This document shows, piece after piece, positions 24,425-33,889 of a stretch of DNA of 64,000 nucleotides (within the stretch, counting starts at the first letter, position 1; every line of letters starts with the position of its first letter). The notes beneath the pieces were generated by a model, which saw only the letters and a program-made list of their open reading frames with translations, searched no databases and was not told where the DNA came from. The DNA lies in the NCBI RefSeq assembly GCF_001420605.1, contig NZ_LJIZ01000003.1:434001-498000 (forward strand), written 5' to 3'. A program made the translations under genes and the position numbers. Source of the DNA: Bacillus sp. FJAT-25509 (lineage in GTDB: Bacteria > Bacillota > Bacilli > Bacillales > Bacillaceae_G).

Positions 24425-26302
24425 TTATTTAAGTTCTTCAAGTGTTCTGTTTATTATATCTACTAGCTCTCTTTCACCAATTAGTTCATAAAAATCCTCA
24501 CCCTTTTTCCTAGGATAAAACTGAATATAAGTACCACAGCCCGCTTCAAGAACTTTACGATGAACATTACTACCTGGATATAAACAAATTACTTCATTGA
24601 TCGGTTTTCGCACATATGTCATTTTTCCATTAACACGTTCAACATACTTTAGTCCCCAGTATTTATACATTTGTTCCATTGCCTTTGTATTCCCTACTGG
24701 TTGATAAATATTAAACATTGGACTATATTTAATTTCAAAAATGATCGAAGCAACGTATTCTTTATTTTTTTTTCGATAAAAATCTAATCTTATATCCGGT
24801 TTTTTAGATTCTTCACCACTAAAAAAATTTGTTCCTTTTAACAGTGATACTTGCGGACTTCCTTCAATAATTTCGTTATAAACTAAATTAATGATCCAAC
24901 TTTTATTTTCCAGCGACACAAATGCCCCATCCATTAACTCATCGTCTTTTATATGCATTAAAATCTGTTCAGCTAATGGTTCAGAATCATTTTTAAATTT
25001 TAGCTTTAAGAAAATATCGCATAATGAGAAAAAGACAAAGTATTCATATAGTAAAAAAGTTGGCTTATAGACAGGTAAAAGCATTTGTTTTTTTCCGTAT
25101 TCCTTTACCTTTTTATCAAACAAGCTTAAAGAATGAATAAAATTTAAAAATACTTTCGATGGACTAGTTGGATATTTTGAAGTATCAGTATCCGTCGCTA
25201 TTCGAAAGATTCCGATTGTATATTCTCTAAAATAGACTTCATAAAGTTTTTCCAAAGAATTCGTAATGCGCTCTTTTTCTGAAACACTTTTAGATAATTT
25301 TTCTAATTCTAGCTCTTTTAACATTTTTGACTGTCTATATTTAGCTTTTTCTCGATCAGTAATTGAGCCATTCCCAACTACATTCTGCATCATTTTTTCT
25401 ATATCCTTCACTTGAAAATCGATTTGATCCATTTTATTTTTGTCTTTAACTAATTCATATTTTACAAAAGTTAATAAAGTTTCAATTGTAAGTATAAATT
25501 TACGAACTTTATTTTTAGCATATTTTATTTCATCTATATAATTTTCTTCTTGAACGACCGGTTGCATTGTTAAATTTGTTGCATTTGAAATGGCTGGATG
25601 CAATAAGGTCCATCTAATTGTATTAAAATCTAATTTTTTCACCTGCCTTTTTAATTCATATTCCTTTTTTTGTTTCCGCTTTAATTTACTAATAAATTGC
25701 TGAATTGCAACTAGCAGTCTCTCTTCATTTGACTCGATAAATCGAATAATTGGCCAAAAATACATTGTTCCATTTTGAGTAAATGAAGCGGAAGATTTTT
25801 TAAAGTATTGTGAGTCATTCATTATTCCATTTATTTGTTGATGTAATGTTGAATGCATCCACTCTAATTGATCATAATCTAAATTTTTTGGTACTATTTT
25901 TATCATTCCATAAAAGTGTTGGTCTTGATAAATAATACAAAATTCATAATATCCGCATCTCCAAGGATATGCATTCTCGGTTTTACCATGTTCATATATT
26001 AATATTTTTCTTTTTTCAGATGTAAAAATAAACTGCTGATCATCCAGGTTTTCTTGTTGAAAATGATAAAGATTATTCCAAACGAACGTAATTTTACCGT
26101 CAAACTCACCATCGACTTGAAATAAAAATCTTTTTAATTCTTGTATTTCATAAGCAAATAAGTAAGCCTCTTTTGGGTTCATTGTCAGTGCATCAAGAGA
26201 TATTTTTTCCTCTTTCCCCCTAGTTCCAACAAGAATTGCAATCGTAAATGGTAGATAAAGAGGCTCAAAAATTTCTGGACTATTATTAGTTGACATATCC
26301 AT
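24425..26302 (-). CDS. McrC-like DUF2357 / PD-(D/E)XK nuclease subunit
   Basis: The protein has about 625 residues. The N-terminal half is beta-rich and DUF2357-like (FEPLYLPFTIAILVG onward). The middle is long, Lys/Glu-rich and helical (about 190-370). The C-terminal third is a nuclease fold: an early Glu in LVYNEIIEG, then KPDIRLDF near residue 499, then IIFEIKYS near 521, that is a PD...ExK active site. Downstream, KAMEQMYKYWGLKYV fits the helix after the catalytic lysine. It overlaps the stop of the AAA+ gene by 17 nt and would be the DNA-cleaving subunit of a modification-dependent (type IV-like) restriction complex. The start could also be ATG 26296. Confidence 0.8.
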   Translation of the reverse strand: MDMSTNNSPEIFEPLYLPFTIAILVGTRGKEEKISLDALTMNPKEAYLFAYEIQELKRFLFQVDGEFDGKITFVWNNLYHFQQENLDDQQFIFTSEKRKILIYEHGKTENAYPWRCGYYEFCIIYQDQHFYGMIKIVPKNLDYDQLEWMHSTLHQQINGIMNDSQYFKKSSASFTQNGTMYFWPIIRFIESNEERLLVAIQQFISKLKRKQKKEYELKRQVKKLDFNTIRWTLLHPAISNATNLTMQPVVQEENYIDEIKYAKNKVRKFILTIETLLTFVKYELVKDKNKMDQIDFQVKDIEKMMQNVVGNGSITDREKAKYRQSKMLKELELEKLSKSVSEKERITNSLEKLYEVYFREYTIGIFRIATDTDTSKYPTSPSKVFLNFIHSLSLFDKKVKEYGKKQMLLPVYKPTFLLYEYFVFFSLCDIFLKLKFKNDSEPLAEQILMHIKDDELMDGAFVSLENKSWIINLVYNEIIEGSPQVSLLKGTNFFSGEESKKPDIRLDFYRKKNKEYVASIIFEIKYSPMFNIYQPVGNTKAMEQMYKYWGLKYVERVNGKMTYVRKPINEVICLYPGSNVHRKVLEAGCGTYIQFYPRKKGEDFYELIGERELVDIINRTLEELK

Positions 26303-28214
26303 CAATCTCCAGTTGCTTTCTTTTCTTTTTCAATTCTTTAATCGAATACTCAAAATCAGAAATTGATCTACCTAAATTAGATTTCATGACCATATTTAGT
26401 AGCCCTTCCTGCTCGTTCCCTTCCCCAGTACCAATTAGTTCTTCTAAATTAGCAAATAATCCCCTAACTTTAGTTAATACGCGTTGCTTAACAAAAAGAT
26501 CAATCGCTTCTTTGCGTTCGAATTGAATATGTGAAGGAAGAGTAGGTATGTTAGCTAAATAATTTGATAAATCTTTAATCATACGCGGAGAGATTATTCG
26601 CTCACTTAGTGAATGTTCAACTATTTTATTAAACTCATCAAAAAACTTTAATTCATCACTTGTAAGTTCAGATGCACTTAAAGTTTTCTTCGTCCAATTA
26701 CTGAAGTTTTCTGCATTAATATAAATTTGTGGCACAGTTTCATAAATATTTTCGTTATTCATCTTTTCTGCATAATTTACGAATGACGTTGATCTAAGTG
26801 AGATGATATTTACACGATCTAATAATCTTAAAGAAAACTCACTTGATGTTTCATCAAAGTTAACTGTTCCAACAAAAATAATATTATTACCGATTCTTAC
26901 TTTAGGCTTATAATATTGATTAATGACTACGTTATGATCATGGAATAAGGTTATGACCCTCTTATCCTGAGGCATTTCTAAAATTGATAAAAATTTACTA
27001 AACCAATGTTCAATTTGAGAAAGATTCATTTCATCAAATATCACCATATACATCCTGTGTGGAAATTGTTCAGCCTCTATCAGTAATTTTGTTAATCCAG
27101 TCTCAGAATCTATATAAATCCCAGTAGTCGGATTTAAATAACCTAATAAATCATAATGTTCTCGATAAGACGGGGAAATTGGAACAAATAATAACTCCTT
27201 TCCAAATTCAAGTCCTAAGGTTTCACCATATATACGTGCTAATTGTGATTTCCCAGTACCACTTACACCACCTAAAATTGTTAGAGCCTGAAATTTACAA
27301 CATATATGAAAATTAATAATATCTTTTTTTTCGTATAACAAGCCTTGCTGCAAACAATTTTGGTAAAATCGTTCAATAAAAGCATTTTCAGTATCATTAC
27401 TCCATTCAATTGGAAATGCTTGTTTCTCGGTAAATTCTTGCGTATAAATAAGTTCTTTACATTCTTTTTTAAAGTTTTTACTCAACTCTTCCCATTGTTT
27501 TTCGGGAATAAAATAAATTAAATGATTTAAATGAATAAATGACTTTTTAAGTTCATCTTCATCATAATCTTGAAATGTAACTTCATTTTGTTTTTCTAAG
27601 TAACTAATATCATTCATCATCGATTTTAAAAACAAATTGCCATATAGTCTATTTTCATAAAAGACAAATTCTGGTTGATCAAAATCATTAAAGTATTTTG
27701 GCAAATGAATTGGCAAAGAACCTTTTATTAGTCGGTTTTCGACCTCTTCACGCTTTCCCTCTCCCCTAAGTTCAATGACAGGCAGTAGATGATAGGAGGT
27801 GTCCCGTTTCCCATCAAAAAACTCTACTAGATCTGCTGTAACTACTTCATTTGCATATTCAAGACGAAACATGACTAATTTAGAATCAAAAATCTTTTTT
27901 AATCCTTCAATTATCTCATCTTTTTTCTTACTTTTAATTAGTGGTTTTATTTTACTTTCATTATTTTTATTTGCAGTTGTCCCTACAAACAAAACATCTT
28001 GAGTTGAAAAACTCGTTTTTAACTTTGATGGAATTGGAGATAAGCACTCTATATAAAAACGAATATGATCTTCGTCTTCATAATAAAGTAAGCTCTGCTT
28101 CTCTTGGTCCACTACTCTTTCTGTAACAATTTTTCCAAGGAATAAAAAGTTGTGAATTTTTTTTGCTAATTTCTGGGTCAATGCGCGTTTTAATTTCAAA
28201 GTCATTTCCCCCAC
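26286..28214 (-). CDS. McrB-like AAA+ NTPase of a restriction module
   Basis: The 642-residue protein has a unique N-terminal ~300-residue part, probably the DNA-recognition region. A McrB/MoxR-type AAA+ domain follows: Walker A GGVSGTGKS (near residue 315), Walker B MYMVIFDEMNLS (near 388) with the DEMN signature, sensor-like IIFVGTVNFDETS (near 450) and the Arg-finger region LRLLDR. In McrBC the motor hexamer translocates DNA and activates McrC. The partner nuclease gene overlaps directly downstream. The start is a GTG; an in-frame ATG 9 nt later is also possible. Target modification cannot be told from sequence. Confidence 0.82.
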   Translation of the reverse strand: MGEMTLKLKRALTQKLAKKIHNFLFLGKIVTERVVDQEKQSLLYYEDEDHIRFYIECLSPIPSKLKTSFSTQDVLFVGTTANKNNESKIKPLIKSKKKDEIIEGLKKIFDSKLVMFRLEYANEVVTADLVEFFDGKRDTSYHLLPVIELRGEGKREEVENRLIKGSLPIHLPKYFNDFDQPEFVFYENRLYGNLFLKSMMNDISYLEKQNEVTFQDYDEDELKKSFIHLNHLIYFIPEKQWEELSKNFKKECKELIYTQEFTEKQAFPIEWSNDTENAFIERFYQNCLQQGLLYEKKDIINFHICCKFQALTILGGVSGTGKSQLARIYGETLGLEFGKELLFVPISPSYREHYDLLGYLNPTTGIYIDSETGLTKLLIEAEQFPHRMYMVIFDEMNLSQIEHWFSKFLSILEMPQDKRVITLFHDHNVVINQYYKPKVRIGNNIIFVGTVNFDETSSEFSLRLLDRVNIISLRSTSFVNYAEKMNNENIYETVPQIYINAENFSNWTKKTLSASELTSDELKFFDEFNKIVEHSLSERIISPRMIKDLSNYLANIPTLPSHIQFERKEAIDLFVKQRVLTKVRGLFANLEELIGTGEGNEQEGLLNMVMKSNLGRSISDFEYSIKELKKKRKQLEIDGYVN

Positions 28215-28280
28215 TTTCCGACATTTCTCCTACATTTTACGTTCATAGTATAGAAATTATGAATAATACGGCCTTTTTAC

Positions 28281-28312
28281 AAATAAAAACACCCAGTTAA
28301 ACCTGAGTGTTT
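28281..28312 (-). terminator. Terminator after the PAT-like acetyltransferase gene
   Basis: The minus strand reads AAACACTCAG, a short loop, then CTGGGTGTTT and T/A. One G-T pair interrupts the stem. It separates the acetyltransferase from the restriction module. Confidence 0.65.
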
Positions 28313-28378
28313 CAGTGTGTGGACAAAATCTAAAATTTTACGATTAAAATGTATCCCATTCAGATTACAGGATTTGTA

Positions 28379-28864
28379 CTATAGCATTAATTGATAATAT
28401 GCGATATCTAGCCATTTATTAAATTTCTGGCCTACTTTATAAAAATGACCTACCTTTTTATATCCTAATTTCTCATGTAATCTTTCACTCACTTCATTCC
28501 CACTAGTAATACAAGAAATAATAGTAAAGTGGCCTAATTTTTTAGCAGTTTCAATCATTTCAACCATTAATGCCTTCGCTAGCCCTTTACGACGATGATT
28601 AGGATGAATATATACAGATAGTTCAACTGTATGTTTATATGCATCTTTTTCCTTAAATTGAGTAAGTGAACAATACCCAGTTACTTGTCCATTATCTTTA
28701 GAAACAATTACCGGGTAAAGATCTGTATGGTTGGAAAACCATTTTTGCATTTCTTCTTCCGTTTTTATTTTCATATCAAATGTTGCTGTAGTATTTAGAA
28801 TTGCATCATTATAAATTGTTACAATTTCTTGTACATCTTCTTTTGTTGCAAAAAGTATTTCCAT
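28379..28864 (-). CDS. Phosphinothricin-type GNAT acetyltransferase
   Basis: The 161-residue GNAT enzyme matches the PAT/ArsN1 subfamily: DVQEIVTIYNDAILNTTATFD at the N-terminus, the ELSVYIHPNHRRKGLAKAL acetyl-CoA loop (R-R-K-G-L-A near residues 90-95), and the C-terminal LHEKLGYKKVGHFYKVGQKF. Family members acetylate amino-acid analogues such as phosphinothricin or arsinothricin, or methionine derivatives. The exact substrate is unknown. It is monocistronic. Confidence 0.85.
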   Translation of the reverse strand: MEILFATKEDVQEIVTIYNDAILNTTATFDMKIKTEEEMQKWFSNHTDLYPVIVSKDNGQVTGYCSLTQFKEKDAYKHTVELSVYIHPNHRRKGLAKALMVEMIETAKKLGHFTIISCITSGNEVSERLHEKLGYKKVGHFYKVGQKFNKWLDIAYYQLML

Positions 28865-28965
28865 TCTACTTCCTCTTCTCGCGTTTTATCTTTCCATTCA
28901 TTGTACATTACAAAAATTGAATTTCAACATGCCTATTCATAAAAAATCCTTACATCAAAACATGC

Positions 28966-28992
28966 ACAGTGTTTAGGCTCCTTACATATACT
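28966..28992 (+). promoter_or_regulatory. Sigma-K-like promoter of the Hsp20 gene
   Basis: AC (28966-28967), then 17 nt, then CATATACT (28985-28992), matches sigma-K spacing and the -10 core. It is identical in layout to the one before the yjcZ-type gene. The ribosome site starts about 18 nt downstream. Confidence 0.45.
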
Positions 28993-29022
28993 GCGTTAGT
29001 CGGAATGATAGGAGGTATGAAA

Positions 29023-29508
29023 ATGAGTGAAAAAGAAAATAACAACACTCAAGATGAAAAGCAAAGTCATTCATCTATTGATCTTCAACATTATTTAAAA
29101 AAGGTGGATGATCTAATCGATCAGTCGCCAATTCGAGGTCTTTTTGATGAAATTGATAAATTCTTTCATAAACATGGAGTTTTTTCCTCAATCGGTGTAG
29201 AAATCATTGAAAACGGTGAGGAATTAATCATTCAGGCAAGTATGCCAGGTGTAAGTAAAGAACAAATTTATATGGACCTTGAAGGAACAATCTTAACAAT
29301 TGGCTTAAAATCTGATACAACTACTGAAGTACAAAATGATCAATCAAATTACTCCTATAAAAAATATTCTTATAGCCAATCCCAAAGAGTTGTAAAATTA
29401 CCTTACCCAATTAATGCAACAACTGCAACAGCAACATACGAAAACGGTATGCTTGTCATAAAAGGTACAAAATTACCTGAATACCAAAAACAAATCTTTT
29501 TAGACTAA
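29023..29508 (+). CDS. Hsp20/alpha-crystallin family protein (possibly spore coat)
   Basis: The 161-residue protein starts at the ATG with AGGAGG 7 nt upstream. A charged, Gln/Asn-rich N-terminal arm precedes the alpha-crystallin domain (about residues 60-155). Visible family landmarks are SIGVEIIENGEELIIQASMP, GVSKEQIYMDLEGTILTIG and a terminal YENGMLVIKGTK (the A-x-x-x-n-G-v-L motif). Alpha-crystallin proteins of Bacillus include small heat-shock chaperones and the CotM/CotP coat proteins. The sigma-K-like promoter favours the coat role, but that is inferred. It is monocistronic with a terminator. Confidence 0.85.
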   Translation: MSEKENNNTQDEKQSHSSIDLQHYLKKVDDLIDQSPIRGLFDEIDKFFHKHGVFSSIGVEIIENGEELIIQASMPGVSKEQIYMDLEGTILTIGLKSDTTTEVQNDQSNYSYKKYSYSQSQRVVKLPYPINATTATATYENGMLVIKGTKLPEYQKQIFLD

Positions 29509-29570
29509 AACACGATTTTGCATATTACCGACTACTTAAACGAATCCAATTAACTAAATTCAAATTAAAC

Positions 29571-29607
29571 AAAAAAACTGAGTATCTTTTAGAAACTCAG
29601 TTTTTTA
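29571..29607. terminator. Bidirectional terminator between hsp20 and SCO genes
   Basis: AAACTGAGT / ACTCAGTTT with an AT loop is flanked by A7 and T6, between convergent genes. Confidence 0.85.
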
Positions 29608-29644
29608 TTAAATAGATAGATAATTTTTTTACTGAAACGCAGTT

Positions 29645-30229
29645 TTATTTCCCTGTTAATGTTTCCATATCAGATAAAATCTCATCAAATGGCACATTAC
29701 TTACACCACTATAATCTTTAACGATTTTTCCGTTTTGATCAATTAAATAAAATTTAGTACCATGGATAACTTGTGAATTGTTTTCAGGTTTTTTAACAAT
29801 CGTTTTAAAATTTTCAGATGCAAATTTTTCAATGTGTTTTTGAGAATATCCCGTTAAGAAATTCCAATTACTAAAATCAGCATTAAATTTATTTGCGAAT
29901 GTAGTTAATAATTGTGGCGTATCAACTTCAGGATCAATACTAAATGAGATGAAGTCTACATTTAACTTCTTCTCTGCAGCCTTTTGTTGAAGTTTTGCCA
30001 TATTTGCTGTCATTGGCGGACAAACTGTTTCACAACTTGTAAATATAAAATCTGTTAGCCAGACTTTTCCTTTTAAGTCTTTTGTCCCAAAAGTCTTACC
30101 GTCCTGGTTAGTGTATGTAAATTTTTCTAAATCCCAATTTAAAGGATTTTCAATTTTATTTCCACAGCCACTTAATAAAGCCAGGCATAAAATCATTATA
30201 AATGTCACAAATACCGTATTTCTCTTCAT
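29645..30229 (-). CDS. SCO family lipoprotein (cytochrome oxidase Cu assembly)
   Basis: The 194-residue protein has a signal peptide with the lipobox ALLSGC (Cys near residue 22), so it is membrane-anchored outside. The thioredoxin-like SCO domain has the copper-binding pair in FTSCETVCPP (CxxxC near residues 70-74) and the distal His in QVIHGTKFYLID. SCO proteins deliver copper to, or reduce, the CuA site of cytochrome c oxidase. It is equivalent to B. subtilis YpmQ/BsSco by length and layout. No oxidase genes are nearby. Confidence 0.92.
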   Translation of the reverse strand: MKRNTVFVTFIMILCLALLSGCGNKIENPLNWDLEKFTYTNQDGKTFGTKDLKGKVWLTDFIFTSCETVCPPMTANMAKLQQKAAEKKLNVDFISFSIDPEVDTPQLLTTFANKFNADFSNWNFLTGYSQKHIEKFASENFKTIVKKPENNSQVIHGTKFYLIDQNGKIVKDYSGVSNVPFDEILSDMETLTGK

Positions 30230-30400
30230 ACTTATCCCCCTACGCTAGCATTGTACTTGTCCATTGTATCAAAAACAGATCGTTTCTTTCTAATAATTTA
30301 AACTAATTGACATATATATTTAAAATTTTTCAAATGATATTTTTACAAAGTAAAGTTAAACTAAACATATTGATAAAGAATCTTGAAAGGATGACTGATA

Positions 30401-31351
30401 ATGGCAAATAAAAAATATGAAAATTTAGACACGAGTTATCGTAAAACTTTTAAAGATATTATCAAATGCGGAATAGAAAGAAGTAAGGCAAAAAAGGATT
30501 ATAGTAGTGTAATTCAACAATGTAGTCATAAAAAAATCTCCTATTTAAAGGAAAATCGTAATGAGACAACAATTACTTGGATTGGACACTCTACTTTTTT
30601 AATACAAATAAATGGAGTCAATATTTTAACTGATCCTGTTTATGCTAATCAAATGGCTTTAAAAAAACGATTATCAAAACCAGGCATACTTATATCAGAA
30701 TTACCTCCAATTGACATAATTTGTATTTCTCATGGTCACTATGATCATCTAGATTTTAATACATTGCGACACTTCCCTAAAAAAACACGATTTATTTTAC
30801 CGATCGGCTTAAAACAAAAATTTGTTAGTAAAGGCTATAAAAATGTCCATGAAATGAATTGGTGGGAGTCAAAAGACCTTTTAGGGATCAATATTTCATT
30901 CGTACCTTCTCAACATTGGACGAAGAGAACATTATTTGACAGAAATAAATCACATTGGGGTGGATTTGTTTTCAAAACGTCCAAAGAATGTATCTATCAC
31001 GTTGGTGATAGTGCTTATTTTTCAGGCTTCAAAGAAATCGGTAAAAGATTTCAAATTGATACAGCAATTATTCCAATCGGAGCATATGAACCTGAATGGT
31101 TTATGAAACACAACCATATGTCACCAGAAGAAGCTGTTCAAGCGTTTTTAGATCTAAACGCGAAGTTATTTATCCCAATGCATTACGGAACATTTAAACT
31201 TGCAGACGATACTCCTTTTGAGGCTCTAGAGCGATTATGTTCTGAATGGAAAAGGAAAAAAATAAAACCTGAAAAGCTTCAAATTTCTTTACTAGGTGAA
31301 ACATTTCATCACTCTACCGTTAGAAATAAAAAAGAAGAAGCCATTTATTAA
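30401..31351 (+). CDS. MBL-fold metal-dependent hydrolase (NAPE-PLD/UlaG-like)
   Basis: The 316-residue metallo-beta-lactamase-fold enzyme reads TTITWIGHSTFLIQINGVNI, then LTDPVY, then SHGHYDHLD (HxHxDH). Later ligands are HVGDSAYF and IPMHYGTF. An N-terminal helical extension of about 60 residues precedes the fold. The set matches N-acyl-phosphatidylethanolamine phospholipase D-like and UlaG-like hydrolases. The substrate is unknown. It is monocistronic; the terminator stem uses the last coding bases and the stop codon lies in the loop. Confidence 0.85.
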   Translation: MANKKYENLDTSYRKTFKDIIKCGIERSKAKKDYSSVIQQCSHKKISYLKENRNETTITWIGHSTFLIQINGVNILTDPVYANQMALKKRLSKPGILISELPPIDIICISHGHYDHLDFNTLRHFPKKTRFILPIGLKQKFVSKGYKNVHEMNWWESKDLLGINISFVPSQHWTKRTLFDRNKSHWGGFVFKTSKECIYHVGDSAYFSGFKEIGKRFQIDTAIIPIGAYEPEWFMKHNHMSPEEAVQAFLDLNAKLFIPMHYGTFKLADDTPFEALERLCSEWKRKKIKPEKLQISLLGETFHHSTVRNKKEEAIY

Positions 31352-31365
31352 GCTTCTTCTTTTTC
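31330..31365 (+). terminator. Terminator overlapping the MBL gene's 3' end
   Basis: AAAAGAAGAAGC / GCTTCTTCTTTT with a loop containing the TAA stop is followed by T's. Confidence 0.8.
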
Positions 31366-31383
31366 CAATGTTGAATATAAAAT

Positions 31384-32226
31384 CTACTCAGCATAAAAAA
31401 CGAACCCTATAGCACCTTTACCTGTATGTGTGCTAATTACTGGAGTTGTATAATCTGTTTTATCTAATTCAAGGTTCGTTAGTTGTTGAATTGAATTTCT
31501 AAGTGTCTCTGCAAGCTCAGTAGCATCTGCATGAGCAATCCCTACACCTTTTATGGCTTTTCCAAGTGTGTCTTGTTCAAAATATTTAGTTAAAGTTTTT
31601 ACTACTTGTTGATGGCTACGCACTTTACCAACTGGAGAATAAACTCCCCCTTCAAGTGATGCGATCGGTTTAATATTTAGTAATGACCCAATGAAGGCTT
31701 TACCTTTTCCAATTCTTCCACCTTTAACTAAATTTTCAAGTGTATCTACCATTATATATAAATACGTACTATTTTTAATTTCTGTAAGACGGTTAACAAT
31801 GTCTTCAACAGTGGATCCTTCATCAGCCATTTGTGCTGCCTCGATAACTTGAAAAGCCATTGCTCTTGTAATAAAAGCTGAATCGATTACTGTTACATCA
31901 CCTTCAACCATCCCAGCAGCTGCACATGCAGTTGAATAAGTACCACTTAAACCACTAGATAAGTGAATTGAAATGACTTTACTGCCATCGGCTGTCAATT
32001 TTTCAAATGTTTCTACAAATTTTCCTACAGCTGGTTGAGATGTCTTTGGCAATTCAACTGATTGTTGCATTTCTTCAATAAATTGCTTTGGAGATATATT
32101 AACTCCATCTAAATATGTTCCACCATTTATTTGAATTGTTAAAGGAATGACTGTTATATTTAAATTTTCAATTTCTTCTTTTAATAAGTCGGCCGTTGAG
32201 TCAGTTACAATCTTAATGTTTGCCAA
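31384..32226 (-). CDS. DegV family fatty-acid-binding protein
   Basis: The 280-residue protein opens IKIVTDSTADLLKEE, carries the conserved TSQPAVGKFVETFE and ISIHLSSGLSGTYSTA motifs (fatty-acid head-group ligands Thr/Ser), and ends with VISTHTGKGAIGFVF. DegV/FakB proteins present fatty acids to the kinase FakA for phosphorylation and phospholipid synthesis. It is monocistronic here. fakA is not in the window. Confidence 0.93.
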   Translation of the reverse strand: MANIKIVTDSTADLLKEEIENLNITVIPLTIQINGGTYLDGVNISPKQFIEEMQQSVELPKTSQPAVGKFVETFEKLTADGSKVISIHLSSGLSGTYSTACAAAGMVEGDVTVIDSAFITRAMAFQVIEAAQMADEGSTVEDIVNRLTEIKNSTYLYIMVDTLENLVKGGRIGKGKAFIGSLLNIKPIASLEGGVYSPVGKVRSHQQVVKTLTKYFEQDTLGKAIKGVGIAHADATELAETLRNSIQQLTNLELDKTDYTTPVISTHTGKGAIGFVFYAE

Positions 32227-32440
32227 TCAATTCACATCTTTCTTCTCTAAAATTCTACAAATTTTGCAAAGTAAATTCATTATATCATTTTTACTATGAG
32301 TTAACAGTAAATATTAAAGTTCCATTAAAATTTCAATATTTCTTTGAAAATCATATTGACAAGTAGGAGAGTTTTAGTTTAAAGGAAGGATAAGATGAAA
32401 TTATTGAATACATATTGAGTAGTTGTAGAATTTTCCAAAA

Positions 32441-32466
32441 TAAAAAACTCGGTACTTTTACCGAGT
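32441..32466 (-). terminator. Terminator of tatA
   Basis: ACTCGGTA / TACCGAGT with a 4-nt loop ends in T-rich sequence on the minus strand. Confidence 0.85.
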
Positions 32467-32477
32467 CTTTTACCGAT

Positions 32478-32660
32478 TTATTTGCCGTTCTTTTCGTCTT
32501 TTTCTTCTAAAAGATCATTTGTTAAACCTTGTGTAGAACGCTTAAATTCTCTAAGTGTATCTCCAAATGCTCTTCCGATTTCAGGTAATTTTTTTGGTCC
32601 AAATATAATTAATGCTAAAATTAAAATTAAAATTAAACCTGGAAAGCCTATGTTAGCCAT
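32478..32660 (-). CDS. tatA: Twin-arginine translocase subunit TatA
   Basis: The 60-residue protein starts at MANIGFPGL, preceded by GGGGGAAA; the longer frame has no good site. One N-terminal transmembrane helix ([13 protein letters not shown]) is followed by the [20 protein letters not shown] hinge and amphipathic helix and a short charged tail, which is classical TatA. TatA oligomers form the conduit for folded Tat substrates. No tatC is adjacent, so the receptor subunit must be encoded elsewhere or the gene is an extra tatA copy. Confidence 0.93.
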   Translation of the reverse strand: MANIGFPGLILILILALIIFGPKKLPEIGRAFGDTLREFKRSTQGLTNDLLEEKDEKNGK

Positions 32661-32839
32661 TATTTTCCCCCAACTTCCATCCACTATTAATAAGTAAGTA
32701 CCAAACTTTCCTTATATAGTAATATTGTCAAAAATTTGTTCATTCGTCAAATAATTTCAAGGAATTTTAATAAAATTTAATAACTTATTCGTTAATAGTT
32801 TACATAATAACATTATTGTTTCCTAATTTTGTTTTTTAT

Positions 32840-33889
32840 TTAAATTAATTTATCTATAAACTGTAAATACTCTTCTTTATTACTAGGTACCACTAAAGAA
32901 CCACTTTGAATCTTATCCTTATATTCATTGACCTTTACTAAAATTGAATCCTCAACATTCTTATCCGCCAGTATTAATTTTATACCATCTTCATTTAAAC
33001 CATAAATTAATGTTTTACCACCATGAAATTCATTTGATTTTGTTTGTTTAGCTAAATCATATACTGCCTGATCAATTTTTTTCACAAGTGAGATGAGCGT
33101 TACGTTTTCAGGTAAACCGTGTCTATACTCATTGCGGTCAGCTCCTATTACCCATACTTCTCTTTGATTTGATCTTCTAACCTTTTTTGCAGTTGTAAAT
33201 ACGCCTTTACTTGTTAAACCCGTTACTGGAAAAATAATATCTACATCTTTCATAAAAAAGTCGTTTGCTATTCTTGAACCTATTTTAGGGTCATTAAACG
33301 TATTTGAATACGCAGTTAGAACTTCAATTTCTTTATTTACTGATTTTACTCCAGAAATAAACCCATACTTATATCTGTTAATAATTTCATTGTCGTCCCC
33401 ACCGATAAATCCAACTTTTTTGGTTTTTGTTTTCATTGCTGCTATTACACCTGCTAAAAAACTTCCGTCTTGTTCAGTAAAATTAATACTAATTACATTT
33501 GGTTGGTCAACCCTTGAATCAATCACACCAAATTTCGTACTCTTATTGTTTTCTGCAACCTTATTTAATACAGAAGATAAATTATTACCTATTCCAATTA
33601 TTAAATCATAATTTGAATCAGCCATTTTAGTAATTTTCTTTTCAAAACTTTTTGTACTACTTGTTGTAATGTATTTATAATTCTGATCTTTTTTTAAATT
33701 TTCCTCTTTTGCAAATTTAGTAATACCTTTCATTGCACTTGAGTTTAAATAACTGTTATTTTTTCCATTTGAATTTGAGACGATTCCTATTTTGAACGTA
33801 TTACTAGAATCTTGATTATTGCTGCTGCAAGCCGAAATAACGACTGCAATTATCGAAACTAAGATTAATGCAGTCTTTTTTATATACAA
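32840..33889 (-). CDS. BMP-family (Med-like) substrate-binding lipoprotein
   Basis: I start at the TTG 6 nt after GAGGTG (33889), giving MYIKKTALILVSIIAVVISAC, with SAC as the lipobox. The ~350-residue mature protein has a periplasmic-binding fold of the BMP/Med type: FKIGIVSNSNGKNNSYLNSS, YDLIIGIGNNLS, FLAGVIAAMKTKTKKVGFIG, and VDIIFPVTGLTSKGVF. Such proteins bind nucleosides for ABC import, or act like B. subtilis Med, a competence-associated lipoprotein. No ABC permease/ATPase or comZ is adjacent, so its partner is unknown. Confidence 0.8.
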   Translation of the reverse strand: MYIKKTALILVSIIAVVISACSSNNQDSSNTFKIGIVSNSNGKNNSYLNSSAMKGITKFAKEENLKKDQNYKYITTSSTKSFEKKITKMADSNYDLIIGIGNNLSSVLNKVAENNKSTKFGVIDSRVDQPNVISINFTEQDGSFLAGVIAAMKTKTKKVGFIGGDDNEIINRYKYGFISGVKSVNKEIEVLTAYSNTFNDPKIGSRIANDFFMKDVDIIFPVTGLTSKGVFTTAKKVRRSNQREVWVIGADRNEYRHGLPENVTLISLVKKIDQAVYDLAKQTKSNEFHGGKTLIYGLNEDGIKLILADKNVEDSILVKVNEYKDKIQSGSLVVPSNKEEYLQFIDKLI

